A stretch of DNA of 64,000 nt from positions 205,001 to 269,000 of the forward strand of contig RPFO01000132.1 in assembly GCA_009746045.1 (NCBI GenBank), written 5' to 3'. Made by a program: the position numbers and the translations under genes. Source of the stretch: Mesostigma viride. Taxonomy: Eukaryota; Streptophyta; Mesostigmatophyceae; Mesostigmatales; Mesostigmataceae. Positions 17,370 through 28,540 of this stretch are shown piece after piece (position 1 is the stretch's first letter; every line of letters starts with the position of its first letter). The notes under the pieces were generated by a model that had not been told where the DNA came from, made no database searches, and worked only from the letters and a program-made list of their open reading frames with translations.

Positions 17370-19066
17370 CCCCTAAATGGTCTGGCTGCCGATTTTCCGC
17401 CTAAAACTGAGTTACAGCCGACACGTCGGCCCCTTCTCGGGGGACCAAATGCCGCGAAAACTATTGAGAATTAGGAAAAGTTTAGCTGAGAAGATCGAAA
17501 GTTTATAATTTTCCTCACAGCATGGTACTAGGGTTTGCATACTTCTGACAAAGTTATAGAGGTGTTCTGGCCGGTCAAAGTACAAGGGGTCAGGGTACTT
17601 TTTCACGTACAACGTGCATTCCGGAAAACGACGACCTGGCCATGGCGGCTTGCGCCCACGCATGGCATTTACGTTTTCGTTCGAATTTTCTGACCAAACT
17701 TAGGAAATTGATTTTATACGTCCTAAAGATCACACAGGCCAATTTTTGGTTCGCGGGAATGCCATTTGATAGGTGTCGGCAGCGTTCTTGCTGGAAAAAA
17801 CTGCGATCAGGCCGGACGATAGAAACGTTGACAGCAATACCTTTCCGGCGTATTTTAAAGGATATATTGGTTTCTTTGTACTTTTTATGATACATAGTAG
17901 TCGTAAACGTGCAAGGGTGGCCAGAAATCGCCGAATCCAGCGACCATGCTGCACAACTTTGGTGTGCCGAAATGCGCCATTTTGCGGCCACCGCCTGGGC
18001 CAAGGTAACGCCATCCATGCCTGGTAAAGCTTCAGCATCGTTTTCCTATCGATGTTTGACGTTTATATATACGTTCTAGCTTGTGTAGCACATTCTTTTT
18101 GCATTATTCATGCTCTTTCTTGACCCTGGCCTGGCCCCTTTCTAAAACACCCTTCTTAGATGCTTCCCTCAGTCAGTTGACCTGCCATAGTGTGATGGTG
18201 ATAAGTTTTAGATGCTGTATGGGTTTGAATACCTCCATATATGTTTGTTATACATTTCCCACACACATATTGCATGAGTGTGAGGCAGTTGGCTGGTCTC
18301 TGTGGCATCATCAAGCATGTAACCGGTGAGTAGAAGCTTCCCATTGTCAGCATGTGCCACCAGGTGTGCTGGCCATCACCTGGCAAGCTATAGCAGCTTA
18401 GGCCTAGTTTATCCTTGCTAGGGCAAGCTGAAATAGGCTTAAAATCACTAGTTTGTTGGTGGCTGCCTCCTAGAATGCATGCCTTGCGTAGGGTATCCGT
18501 ACCACGTTACCTACGTGCATGGACAAGGTGGCACCTGCACATAGGTGCCATGTAAGGGCAGTGTGATGATGCAGTTATGTTTCCCCATCATTGTGGAAGG
18601 GAAATGTATTGTGTGGCATGGTTGGGGGCCATAGTAGTAGGTATTAGTAGGTAGTATGCCCACTCCTACCCCTTGGTTGCTTTTTACCAACGGTACCCCT
18701 ATGGGCTGTACTGGGTGTAACTGCTGGCATACCCACCCAAATGATGACCCCAATGGCTCAAACTGTTCAGCAACTAATTGTTTATCATCCCTGAAGTGGT
18801 AGGTGCCTAGCTCTTACAACATAATTCAAAATGCACATTCTACCAAAAATGAAAACGCTCGTCTTGACCCCCCTGACTTTGACGGCAGTTATACATGGCC
18901 TACCCTGCATATATGTAAGGTTGTGATATACCAACCCGAAGGGCAACTCATGGACATGCTTGGCCCCCAAGGACAGCCATTGGATATGGGTGGGTTGGAT
19001 GGCATCTGGTTTGCAAAATTGTGAAGTTACAGCCGATGCATCGGCAGTATTTCTGCCCATTTAGGG
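17370..19066 (-). mobile_element. 1.7-kb element, right copy (inverted)
   Basis: Starts CCCCTAAATGG at 17370 and ends CCATTTAGGG at 19066. It is the reverse complement of 12471-14169, including the 91-aa frame (18785-19060) with only one or two substitutions. The high identity means a recent duplication or ongoing gene conversion between arms. Confidence 0.75.
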
Positions 19067-19375
19067 AAGAAGCCGGCGGTCAGGTTAATCCCGGCCCATG
19101 GCCCCGAACTCCTCCAAGACAAAGGGCACCGCCACACGGTGGTGCCCAACGTCCCCATGTAGGCCGTGAGCTTGGCCCGCTCAGGGCCGATCCGCCGTGT
19201 AGCCCGCCGCCTGGGATGCACCAACCACAATTACATAATTGACTAAGAGCCGCTCTTAGCCATGTGGCTCGCCCCTTGGCAAGGGGCGAGCCACAGACAC
19301 CGGCGCCAATGAGCAAGTGCCGGCCGCCTCCCTCAAAGTCCAGAACCACGATGTCAGGGCGCCGGGTGGTTCAGT
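19067..19375 (-). pseudogene. Retroelement coding fragment (decayed)
   Basis: The minus frame reads VVLDFEGGGRHLLIGAGVCG followed, after a frame change, by KLTAYMGTLGTT and a stretch resembling VAVPFVLEEFGAMG. RPDI-V-LD-EG-G-H type motifs followed by a YGG/FGA-type block occur at the C terminus of polyproteins of algal retroelements; assignment to a class is not possible here. Confidence 0.4.
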
Positions 19376-21541
19376 GGACAACTATAATATATATTCATGT
19401 TTTTGTCGTGGTATCTCTTGTTAGCGCGTTGCATGGCTTTGTTCATTTTTACGTGGGTGCCTTTAATTACTCTGATGTAAGTATTTCTATTTTTTAATAC
19501 ATATGAATTCATTGAGAATGATAAATTACGGATCGAGGTGAGATTGGCATGCAACATAAGGATCGAAAACCCCGAAAAGACTTCAGACTGAACCCTAAAG
19601 AAATTAAATAATAGTAATCTGACACGGGCATGCAAGGATCACGCCATGCAGCTGCACAATTAAGGTATACAACTAACTACATCACAGAACTACGACCCGC
19701 AGCAACATCGCTGCCGCGGAATGATCAGGGCGTGTGTTTCGAGCCAAACTGGCCGGAAGTGTCTAGCTAGTGGTGAGAACCATTGCTGCGATCGCTCATT
19801 CGCTCTCCCACCATGCATTTCGAGGAAATACCAGCAAATGGGAAACCACTGAAAAGGTCTAGCTAGTCAGTCATTACGTTAGCCATGCCATGATTCCAAA
19901 CGTCCAAGAACTGCACACGGTGCAAAGGCAAAAATCCGGAGTCCTGACAGCACTTTCAAATGTGCGGCGGGAACCAAACGCCCGCGTATGCCAGAAAACA
20001 TTGTGTTGCTGCACCGATCGACGCGACGATGTGGACAACGAATCCAGTGCCAAGCTCAGAACGGCCGCAAAGGAGATCTGGCATCACAGGGTTCAGATGT
20101 GCCGAGATGCTACGCGATCCAGCCGGTCCACGACCTGTTTGTAGGACTTGTGCCAAGGGGCAGCATGCACCGAACAGATGTGAATGACGTTGCAAAAAAC
20201 ACCGGACTTGACGGAGCATATCTCGGTCATACGGTCTTTGACCAACAAACGATGCAAGAGTTCAACAAGAGTCGTGATATGAAATCGACAGTCGATAAGA
20301 ACAAAGACGGGAAAAACGATGCAACTGACTAATAAGAACAACACCATATTTTGCTGTGTGGGAAAGGAGACTGTTAATATTGATCTCGATCGGGCTAGCT
20401 AGCGAATAAAAGGAATTTGCTGATATTTAGGATCCTTGCGCTTATCTACACCAGCCCTTCTTGTTATGGGTGATGTTCAGATCGAGGTAAGAGCAACTAG
20501 TATCCTCAGAGTGACAGGATAACGGCAGGCTCGAGCTACCATGGTCCGGATTCTCCCGATTTCTGGCCGGCCTGCGCTGGAACCTTGTCTCTTTGATATG
20601 GTTGGGGCATGATGCAGACGATATTTGTAACTTTAGTGTAAATATTTTTCTAATGAGATTAGCATAGTGTACTCCGTGCCATGACCATGCGCATGACACA
20701 CAAGTACTTTAATACATACTTCTTATGTACGGGATCATGCGCAGCCACGTGCTTGTATTATTAATTAATTAATGCATGGCACGACTGCAGTCGGGCACGA
20801 CGTGGCCGTCCACTTCATTCACCATTGATGATTGGCTCATCAGTCTAGCACTGGGCCTCACCTCACACATATCGATCTATATCTTTACTGAATTTAGCAG
20901 GCTCGAGCTACCAATGATGGTCCGGATCTGATGCAGCCGATATTTGTAACTTTCGTTTAATTATTTTTCTAATGAGATTAGCATAGTTCTCCGTGGCACG
21001 CCCATGCGCATGACACGCAAGTACTTACTTATGGTCCGGATTATTCCACATTTCAGGCCGGCCTGCCCTGCCAGTTGTCTCTTTGACATGATAAACATAT
21101 GCATGCATGGCCGCCCCCCCCCGGCCCCACAACAATGATGTAACATGTTGTCGAGATCATGGATGTCCATACAGCGTCACATGCGCCGGCCGCTACCCTC
21201 GTGCATTAAACATTAGCTCACTGATCATGGGGACTTCTTCGGGTCCACGACCGCCTCGGCACCATTCCCGGCAGTCCCTGCCGCAACGGCAAGACCCTCG
21301 TACAGGGCTTTCAAGGCCTGTGCTCAGACAAAGGGGCAGCATATTCATGGATGAGCAGCCGCGTGTGCAGCTTGATTAAAAGACAACCAGCACACAGATG
21401 ACGACATGACATGCGTGTGAATCCAAGCACTAAAAAGTTGTTTATCTTGAGCACAAAAAAACCGTACTTACTGGTGTTGGCATACTAGTATATTGTCTCA
21501 TTAAAATAACATATTACCTCAGCTGGCTTCAGACCGGCCTG
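19376..21541. repeat. Dispersed-repeat region, no gene
   Basis: 19505-19720 duplicates 14322-14515. A roughly 60-bp block (CTCGAGCTACCATGGTCCGG, then ATTCTCCCGATTTCTGGCC and a TTGTCTCTTTGA tail) occurs at 20529-20604 and 21033-21093. A second module (GATATTTGTAACTTT, TTTTTCTAATGAGATTAGCA, CATGCGCATGACAC) occurs at about 20610-20710 and 20938-21030. Frames at 19890-20332 show no recognisable domain. Confidence 0.6.
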
Positions 21542-21560
21542 CAGTGTGTTTAGTAACGTG

Positions 21561-21730
21561 ACACACGCGTCAGCGGGCTGACGCGCCAGCTCTTACGCGT
21601 CAGGAATTTTACCCCGCGCGTCAGCCGGCTGACGTGTAAATTTTGGCCGCGCGTCAGGCGACTGACGCGTAAATTTAGGCTGCGCGTCAGCCGTCTGACG
21701 TGCACCAAGTCCTCACGCGTCAGGCACGTC
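21561..21730. repeat. Array of 20-bp imperfect palindromes, core CGCGTCAG-NNNN-CTGACGCG
   Basis: Four palindromes at about 21564, 21612, 21650 and 21683 plus a half-site near 21714, 33-48 bp apart, with variable four-base centres (CGGG, CCGG, GCGA, CCGT). A fifth full site lies at the opposite end of the element (22911-22930). Placement at both transposon ends suggests transposase-binding subterminal repeats. Confidence 0.85.
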
Positions 21731-22325
21731 AATATAGGTATTGTGCCTGGGTACAGGTTCGCCGCGTCAACCTCTATTCGTCGCGCCTATATGTATTTTT
21801 CGTACATAGTCTTAAGTATAATAAGCCCATCCAGGCCCACCGAATCGTACTTGAGATTTTCGTGCACTGAACTGACTGTGACTGACTGAAATGTGGGCCG
21901 CACTTGGCCGTGTGGAACCTCTCACCTCTGGAACGTTCGGTGCCTGTATGCTAAGACCTGCCGGCCCGTCTGCCTGGCTTGCCAACGCGAGACAACATAT
22001 AATTATTGGGTGCAGCCACCGAGGTGGCGATAGCCATCGCAGCGCTAGCGGATACTTTGTAAGCAAAGCATACGTAAACTTACGATGGATGCATTTTAAT
22101 AGCAACTGCTATTTTGTAGGAGCGTTTTCTACTTTTCTTGCAACCTGCGGGTTGCATCGGTTTAGGTATCATGCTGAGGCGGTAGGAAATAAAATTCGTC
22201 GATCAGCCTCAGCGGCCTATCTGTAAGTCTACGCAACGTACATTTTTTCGTATTTCTGCATTACATCGCCTTGTACCTTACTCGCGGATCTTCAGCGAGG
22301 TTTGGGGCTTTGGGCACATCTGGCC

Positions 22326-22583
22326 ATGGCGTCCAAAGGAGGCGGGTTCCTAAAAAGGTTTCATTCGGTGGCGATTTCGTCATATTTCAAGAGGCAAACC
22401 GCCGACGGGGCAGGACCCAGTAGTCCCGCTCTCGTCGATGTAAACAAGGCCGTGAAGGAGCTAGAAAGGCGGAACAAGAGGAAAAGGTCAACCGCAGATA
22501 AGTCCGAGGCAACGAAATCCGCTGAACAGTCCAGTCATGCCCCGGGAGGTGAACTAAGCACTGTTACCTGTCTTGAGTCTTGA
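22326..22583 (+). pseudogene. Short frame inside the hAT-like element, possible N-terminal transposase remnant
   Basis: 85 aa from MASKGGGFLKRF; contains ISSYFKRQ and a Lys/Arg/Glu-rich helix (KELERRNKRKR), then stops. Basic N termini of this kind precede the BED zinc finger in some hAT transposases, but no BED or catalytic motif is present. Function is not assignable. Confidence 0.3.
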
Positions 22584-22964
22584 CAACAATGGATCCAGGG
22601 GCTAGACACTTTGTCTTATAATCTGTAGCTAAGGGCTCTTGTTTTATACACATCCAGACGTGCTAGCTTTTGTTTGAGCTTGATGCATCAGGTACCAATC
22701 ACTTACCATTTCAATGTCAAGCTGATTTTGATAATAAAAAATGTTTTGTTAAAGTTTTGTTGCCCTTAGGGTAACTAATATGTGACTGCCCCATGCCCCC
22801 ATCCCCCATCCCCCATCCTCCGGTACATTACTTGAGGCATGAGGGTAGTTCCGCCTTTCAGGGAGGCCCTAGCTGGGCCCCGCCCCCAACTGCTATGGGC
22901 TGACGGCGGCGCGTCAGCCGACTGACGCGTGCCAAAAACCCTTACTAAACACACTGCCGGCCTG

Positions 22965-23889
22965 CACATGCCAGTTGCCTCATAATTGATATTCGATTAT
23001 TGCTGTCATATGCATACAGTGCTTTGGGTGATGAGGCGTGAAGAAAACGGTCATGCTATAGGCAGTGAAGACTGTGGCCAGCTGATTATATGCCACCCAG
23101 CCCCTAATACGATAAAAAAAATCACCTACTTATAGTTCTGTAATAACTCTGAAAACGAGAATCATAGAGAACAACAAGAGGAGCATACGCCAGGGACCCG
23201 GGTACTAGTTCGCAATTCTTTCGTCGCAGTTGAACGATCTCGATCTCTCATACATAAGTACATGAGCTAGAATAATGTCAAGGTGGTTGTAGTCTTCGCA
23301 AGGCAGGCGAATGAGAAATAATCGTGTCACATCATACAGTTGCATGCATGCCTCAACACACAAGATGCATGCATGCATCAACGTCACACGCAATTGTGCA
23401 AACCGCCCAAACTGCAAACTGCGTGCCTGACACGCCCAGCTCGCAACGAGGATGCTAGCATCATGGATAACATAATTGATAACATCCTTGATAGCATCGT
23501 TGATACAGAGGCATATTCGGAACACTAATAATGACACAACCAGCGCAGGTCTGAGATTTGGAAGATCTGGACCATGGAAGCACAAACCTGCCGTTGTCTG
23601 AATCCGGAATACGCCCACACAATACACGCACCACGTACAATATTGTCACACTGAGCGGAATACCGCCAAAGCGATGCAGACTAGGATCACGGCGCTGACC
23701 CACGGCAGAAGTCTTAACTGGCGGATTCTTTTCAAAGGGAACGTTTGCTGGATGAGCAAGACAAGCCTCAGCAAGGCAGCAGCCCGTGTGCATGCAGTAG
23801 GTCCAGCTTCTAGAGGCAAAGTATGGTCGGGCAAAGCGAAAAGTTTGTGCATGGGATACCCCACACCTGGTACGGCCGCCGGCCCCCAA
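22965..23889. other. No gene recognised
   Basis: Only short frames. 23340-23380 has a GCATGCATGC-rich stretch. 23527-23550 holds a partial dispersed-repeat motif (CACAACCAGCGCAGG). Minus frame 23646-23864 ends in a hydrophobic helix (PWVSAVILVCIALAVF) and could be a downstream exon of the SYLF-1 gene if its last mapped exon is spliced, but no acceptor could be fixed. Confidence 0.4.
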
Positions 23890-23892
23890 CTT

Positions 23893-24016
23893 AGCTTTCC
23901 GGCACCTTGTCGGCCTGCGGATTCTGCCCCCCTTACCGGTACCTTGTCAGCGTGCTAATTCTGCCCCCCTTACCGGCACCTTATCGGCGTGTTAATCCTG
24001 CCCCCTTACCGGCACC
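23893..24016 (-). repeat. 36-37-bp tandem repeat of a 5' splice-site-like junction in SYLF-1
   Basis: On minus, GAGAAGGTGCCG followed by gtaaggggg (24016-24000) is repeated three more times, with TTACCGG (plus strand) at 24006, 23970 and 23933 and a mutated one at 23897. The copies carry the last about 12 bases of apparent coding sequence plus a consensus donor. Confidence 0.8.
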
Positions 24017-25249
24017 TTCTCCGCAAGCCCCAGCCCCTCCCTCCCTTCGAGCACGGCGGCCGGGTCCACATCCTTCCCGTAGAACGCCTTGTTGATCGCG
24101 CTGCTGACCGAGCGGCCCCCCTTGGAAATGCGGCTCACGTCCAGCGTGGCGCCCAGGAGCACCCCCTGGGAGATGCTGTACGCGAACGTGCTGGTCGGCG
24201 CGCGCAGGCCGCCCACGTGCGCGGTCGCGTCCACCTCGCGGCCCACGGGGCCAGCCGCGATGCCCGCCGACAAGCCGATGTCAAACTGCATGGTGGGGTG
24301 CACGCATGGGGTGGGGGAAAAGGCAGAGGGCATGCGGGTAGGGCGGCATGTACAAATAGATTGCCACCCCCTACAACAAACCAAGTATCATCTCGCTCAC
24401 TCCAAGGGAGCCGCCTTCCACTCCCATAGTGGCAAAAACCCACATTGGTTCCCCCCTATTGCACACACGCTATTCTTAGGTGGGGTTGTTCACATTACCC
24501 TGAGGCCACGGACTCACGGAGCACGGCAAGCGCATCTGCGCGCATAGTGCTGCCCCCCAATCCTGTCGACCCCGTTACGCGCGTGTATGCTTGCGCGCGC
24601 CTCGGCCTGGGAGCTAGCGCATGACGCAAGCGTGCGCTTTCATGCGCTAGTCTCAAGCACACCCACAAGGTGGCCCACGGCTTCGCAAGGCTAGTCTCAA
24701 GCACACGCACAAGGTGGCCCACGGCTTCGCAAGGCTAGTCTCAAGCACACGCACAAGGTGGCCCATGGCTTCGCAAGGCTAGTCTCAAGCACACGCACAA
24801 GGTGGCCCACGGCTTCGCAAGGCTAGTCTCAAGCACACGCACAAGGTGGCCTACGGCTTCGCAAGGCAACCATTGATTGGGAAAATGTTGGCACATGTAC
24901 AGCACTGGTTGTCTCGTCAAGATGTGGCAGTTAGCAAAGCATGAGCATGCCAAGCAACGGGCGACAAGCTTAAAAGGGCAATGGCCAGTCCGTGACTCTC
25001 GGCTGCCTGCTTCAAGGGATTCGTTCACGCATGCCTGATTCGTTCGCGCCCACCTTTGAGCTGCCGAACTTGTGGAGCGCATCCACGTCGTTGAACACGA
25101 GCAGCTTGTACGTCTCGGAGCCGCCGATCTCTGCGCCCAGGCCCATGCCCGTGCTGTAGACGCTGACGGGGCCTGACCACGCCTGGCCCTCCGACGCGCC
25201 AAGTGGCAGCTTGGCTAGGAGGAAGCCTGCCCCGGCGGGGGGAGCGCGG

Positions 25250-25316
<67 letters not shown>

Positions 25317-26136
25317 AGCACGTCTTCTAGGCTTCGCGACAGCCACCCCTCGCACAGGGGGTCGGTTGGCCCAGACCTAATTTTGGTTCTATCACACGCG
25401 GCACTATGATTATATGGTATAGAATAGCATTCGATGACGCTGGTTCTTCATGCAGCGACGAAATCGTTCATGAGCGTGGGGTTGTTGATGCCAGAGACAT
25501 GTCAATCCAGAAATTACCGATAACATTGTTCCAGTGAAAAAATTAACAAAACAAGGAGGCAACTTCAAAAGGTTTGGCATGCAATATAGCAGGAGAGTCC
25601 TTGTTTTGGAACCTACACCCTCGAAGTACACTGCTAAACCTTGAGATGGCCATAGGCTACCCCCAAGAATGAATACCATAAGCCGACCGAGCAGCCGGGG
25701 GATTCCTTGTTTCAAAACGCTAGGCCGTCCGTTGAAAAGGGAGGTCGCGGGCTTGAGACGAAGCATCGCGAAGATTACACTGTGCGCACCGTTGGATCCG
25801 ATCGCGGACACGATGCCAAAGCCGACCCGGTCCTCGTGAAGAAAGCAAATACCCTTGCACTGCGCAACAGCGGAAAAGACAACAGTAGCCCGGAGGAACC
25901 GGCGTGCAATGCTCTCAAAACGACGACAGTGATAGTTAGGGACCTCCGTGGAAGGTAATCATCGAGGCCACAAAACTCCTTACCTCCCGTATGACGGACG
26001 GCGGGATATGCTTAGTCACAACATCCCACTTCTCCATGGCAAGCTTCAAAGAGCCGAGCAAAGTTTCTCCTGCCGTAGGGTTAGCGTCTACCACCGTAGT
26101 TTCACCCACGAGCCGGGCCTGCATGTCACTACTCAT
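23992..26136 (-). CDS. SYLF-domain protein 1 (Ysc84/SH3YL1 family)
   Basis: Four exons on minus: 26136-25984, 25859-25790, 25226-25054, 24285-23992 (stop), GT-AG, phases 0/1/0, total 229 aa. Domain order matches SYLF: HIPPSVIRE (residues 43-51), CKGICFLHEDRVGFGIVSA, GFLLAKLPLG, WSGPVSVYSTGMGLGAEIGG, FNDVDALHKF, then FDIGLSAGIAAGPVGREVDA, SISQGVLLGATLDVSRIS and NKAFYGKDVDPAAVL. Known for the family: a lipid-binding module acting with actin or at phosphoinositide membranes. The start Met at 26136 keeps the frame; an acceptor CAG 15 bases into that exon is an alternative, which would put the start further upstream. The last exon may instead end at 24010 (GTGCCG then gtaagg), because tandem copies of that site follow. 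Intron 2 contains (GT)n. Confidence 0.85.
24640..24870. repeat. 44-bp tandem repeat, about 5 copies, in SYLF-1 intron 3
   Basis: Unit GGCTTCGCAAGGCTAGTCTC followed by AAGCACACGCACAAGGTGGC and CCAC. Copies are nearly identical, which indicates recent expansion. It lies mid-intron, not at a junction. Confidence 0.9.
25252..25313 (+). repeat. (GT)n microsatellite in SYLF-1 intron 2
   Basis: About 30 GT units; on the coding strand this is a CA run 25-30 bases upstream of the exon 3 acceptor. Confidence 0.95.
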
Positions 26137-26919
26137 GGAAGAGGAAAGTTACTGAGTAGGTTATAGCTGATTTCGGCTGGTACGTCGACAAGTTCTGTCT
26201 GCCCGCAAAGCCTTGTTCACTTGGCTTAAATACAGCCGAATCCCGACCAGAAAACCGCTTTGTTGACTGTGCCAAAAGCTCGCTATGCAAGCTCGTTGCC
26301 ACAGTGAAGCGCGTGGCTTTCGCTTGTCAGAAACGCGGCATGTAGCATGCAGGAACCTGGAAAGCGGGAGCCTGAGTTAGTGGCCCCATCCTCCCCCCAA
26401 GATAAGGAATTCGGATCGATAGGTGGTGAACCAGGGAAAGCGGCACGAGTCACACGACAAAATTCTCGCGGGACGTCAACAACGACATAGAGATTATTAC
26501 CGGCAAGCTAATTCCATAATGTACACGCGTCGACTTCCCAGTTCACGGAAGACAGTAGAAAATAGTTCAAGCCCTGCCATTAGTTTTGTGTCTGTGGTTC
26601 CGCTTACAGCCCTGCCAATAGTTTTCAATCGTTGGCGCCCGCAATCTCCAGCGTTGGCTTTATATACACCCGCCACTAAGAACCCGTGTTTTTTTACAAC
26701 GCGATACATCGCGTTGTAGGGTTAGAACGCGATGTATCGCGTTGTAATCTGACAACTGGCAAGCCTATTAAACATGCGATTTTTGGTCTGAAACTTTCAC
26801 CACAGGTCAGAAACATCTCATAGAATTCAAGAAAAAAATCCTGGTATTTTTGGTATTTTTTTTGTGACAGCTTGACAGCTGCAACAAATATGTACCACTG
26901 AAATCAGGCATTTTCGCGG
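26137..26919. other. 5' flank of SYLF-1, no gene; paired palindromes at 26695-26746
   Basis: No coding signal. ACAACGCGAT-AC-ATCGCGTTGT (26696-26717) is followed after 8 bp by AACGCGAT-GT-ATCGCGTTGT (26726-26745). Each is a 20-22 bp inverted repeat with a 2-base centre. A TATATA stretch at 26661-26666 is close by. Confidence 0.6.
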
Positions 26920-26993
26920 GACGAAGCCTTAGCTGGGCATAGTGTGAAGATCATGAGTGAGGGTGCAGGTGCCTTGGTGCACCTAGAGCAAGT

Positions 26994-27909
26994 GAAACAG
27001 TTGGCGGCGGACCGGTCTACTACAGCCGAAAATGCACTTTTCGGAAAGTTATTTAATTTTTGGCTTAGATGACGTTTGGTTTTGACCCGTAATTCCCGAA
27101 ATCGGACATCTTTGGGCACTTTAGAGGCTGATCCTGAATGCTCTCATCGAGATCTATCGATTGCGCTACTTATACTTGAGATTGGACCCCCCCTCCTGCC
27201 CCCCTGTCCAACTTCCCATTCTTTACTTACGGCTTGGTTGGCGTCAATGATTGACGTCAGAGCCATTTTCACCAGTTTTGTAACCGTAATCACACTTTCC
27301 GGCCCCACCGTCTAGGTCATCTAGTCGCTCCACACGTAAGCCAGCCATAATTTCAATGCACAAGGATACACATTTCCATCACCATTCATCTTCATCATCC
27401 TGAACGACTCGAAAACGCGGAAAAGATAACGGCAGGCTCGAGCTACCATGGTCCGGATTCTCCCGATTTCTGGCCTGCGCTGGTTGTCTCTTTGACACTT
27501 AACCGTAAAAATTAAATTAAAATTATAACATGCCTCCGTGGGGAGGTCATGTAGCACATATTTCATGATGGATGGGGTGGAGGAAGCCGCGTGATCGAAC
27601 TATCCTAACTCTATCTAGAAAATCCTAACTGCACTACTCATCAAAACGCCTCCTCCGCTTGGGGGGAGGTGGCTTGCCCACAGGGTCGGGCGTGTGTGCC
27701 TTGACAATCTTCTTCCACCGCGTCTTGTCCTGCATGGCAGTCCAAAGACGGGAGAGAGATACTTAACCGTAATGTACTATTATGTACCTATGGTATGATC
27801 TGAAATCCTCTCGGCGAGATCTATCGATTGCGCTACTTAAAGTTTTATTCGGGGTCGATCTACGTGACCAGGTCTACCACGAGTAGACCGGTCCGCCGCC
27901 AACTGTTTC
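26994..27909. mobile_element. 0.9-kb element with perfect 27-bp TIRs
   Basis: 26994-27020 (GAAACAGTTGGCGGCGGACC, continuing GGTCTAC) is exactly reversed at 27883-27909. AAGT flanks both ends (26990-26993 and 27910-27913). A second inverted or direct echo, GATCTATCGATTGCGCTACTT, lies at about 27151 and 27819. The cargo includes a 60-bp dispersed repeat (27430-27499) and a LINE-2 3' fragment (27521-27755). No transposase was seen. Confidence 0.75.
27521..27755 (-). mobile_element. LINE-2 3' end fragment
   Basis: Begins with the family 3' end (ATAACATGCCTCCGTGGGGA, TCATGTAGCACATAT) and continues into GGCTTGCCCACAGGG and CGCGTCTTGTCCTGCATGGC, the C-terminal coding part seen in the + copy at 58026-58376. 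Confidence 0.75.
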
Positions 27910-28020
27910 AAGTGTTGCTTACATTCCCACCCTTGTAGGAAGTAGCCCAGAATGTATTAAAAGCCATATGCCCCTTCTCAGGGATATGTGCTACATGTAC
28001 TCCCAACGGAGTTATGTTTC

Positions 28021-28540
28021 GAATTAACTGCACGCGAAAAAGCCGAAAACTTGCGTTGATAACCCATAAAGTCGAAGCGAAACATTCATAGGGTCACATT
28101 GATCACACGATCGTACCATTACCGGAATTGTCCTTCGCCCAGCGGCGCAAGAAAGAACAACCTTCCATGGAATAATAAGACGCGCATCCCGCGAGCCTGG
28201 AGAGTGTCTTACCGATCATGACGGAAATCTTGCCGAAACCCAGCAAAATTTTTAAAGCTTTACCAATAACAATTTAAACGCATCCTTGGCGCTAGGTAAA
28301 GCCCATAAAACCTGACAATCACCGCCGCCAGCGTGCATTCTAATTTATTCCTCTGGACGAAAACATCAGATTGGACCCCCGTGGCGATGGTCATCAATAA
28401 AATCGTCGACACTGCAAAAAACGCAAACTCCGCTACGAAGTAGTATCATTTACTCATCGTCTTTAACTTTCGCTCAGTTTCTCTGCATTCCGCGAGCTAT
28501 CTTTTTCTACTCTGCCTGAAAGCACGTTGCCATCCAGCCA
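28021..28540. other. No gene recognised
   Basis: A/T-rich to neutral sequence without recognisable frames or repeats. Confidence 0.4.

Larger units (their letters stand above)
21542..22956 (+). mobile_element. hAT-like DNA transposon, 1415 bp, perfect 8-bp TSD
   Basis: CAGTGTGTTTAGTAA at 21542 is matched exactly by its complement at 22942-22956. CCGGCCTG flanks both sides (21534-21541 and 22957-22964), an 8-bp target duplication. An 8-bp TSD with TIRs starting CAG is typical of the hAT superfamily. Subterminal sequence has 20-bp palindromes. The interior is too short for a full hAT transposase (normally over 600 aa), so it is a deletion derivative. It inserted in a copy of the 60-bp dispersed repeat. 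Confidence 0.8.
26920..28020 (+). mobile_element. ORF1-only retroelement, third copy (3' UTR only), interrupted
   Basis: 26936-26990 (GGGCATAGTG, GAGGGTGCAGGTGCC, TTGGTGCACCTAGAGCA) and 27914-28015 (TTGCTTACATTCCCACCCTT, AATGTATTAAAAGCCATATG, CTCCCAACGGAGT) together reproduce the 3' UTR at 48765-48920 except for the DNA inserted between them. Confidence 0.8.

Noticed and set aside
17182-19375. Treating the retroelement scraps on both sides of the right 1.7-kb element as one gene
   Set aside because: The frame cannot be followed across the insertion and motifs are too weak.
21561-21730. CRISPR-like array (regular palindromic repeats with spacers)
   Set aside because: Repeats are 20-bp imperfect palindromes with variable centres at the end of a hAT-like element with TSD; eukaryotic context; no cas genes.
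24650-24870. 44-bp tandem repeat as another junction-anchored repeat
   Set aside because: Its GTGGGCC is only loosely similar to the exon 3 donor (gtgggcgcg) and it lies about 180 bp away; kept as an ordinary minisatellite.
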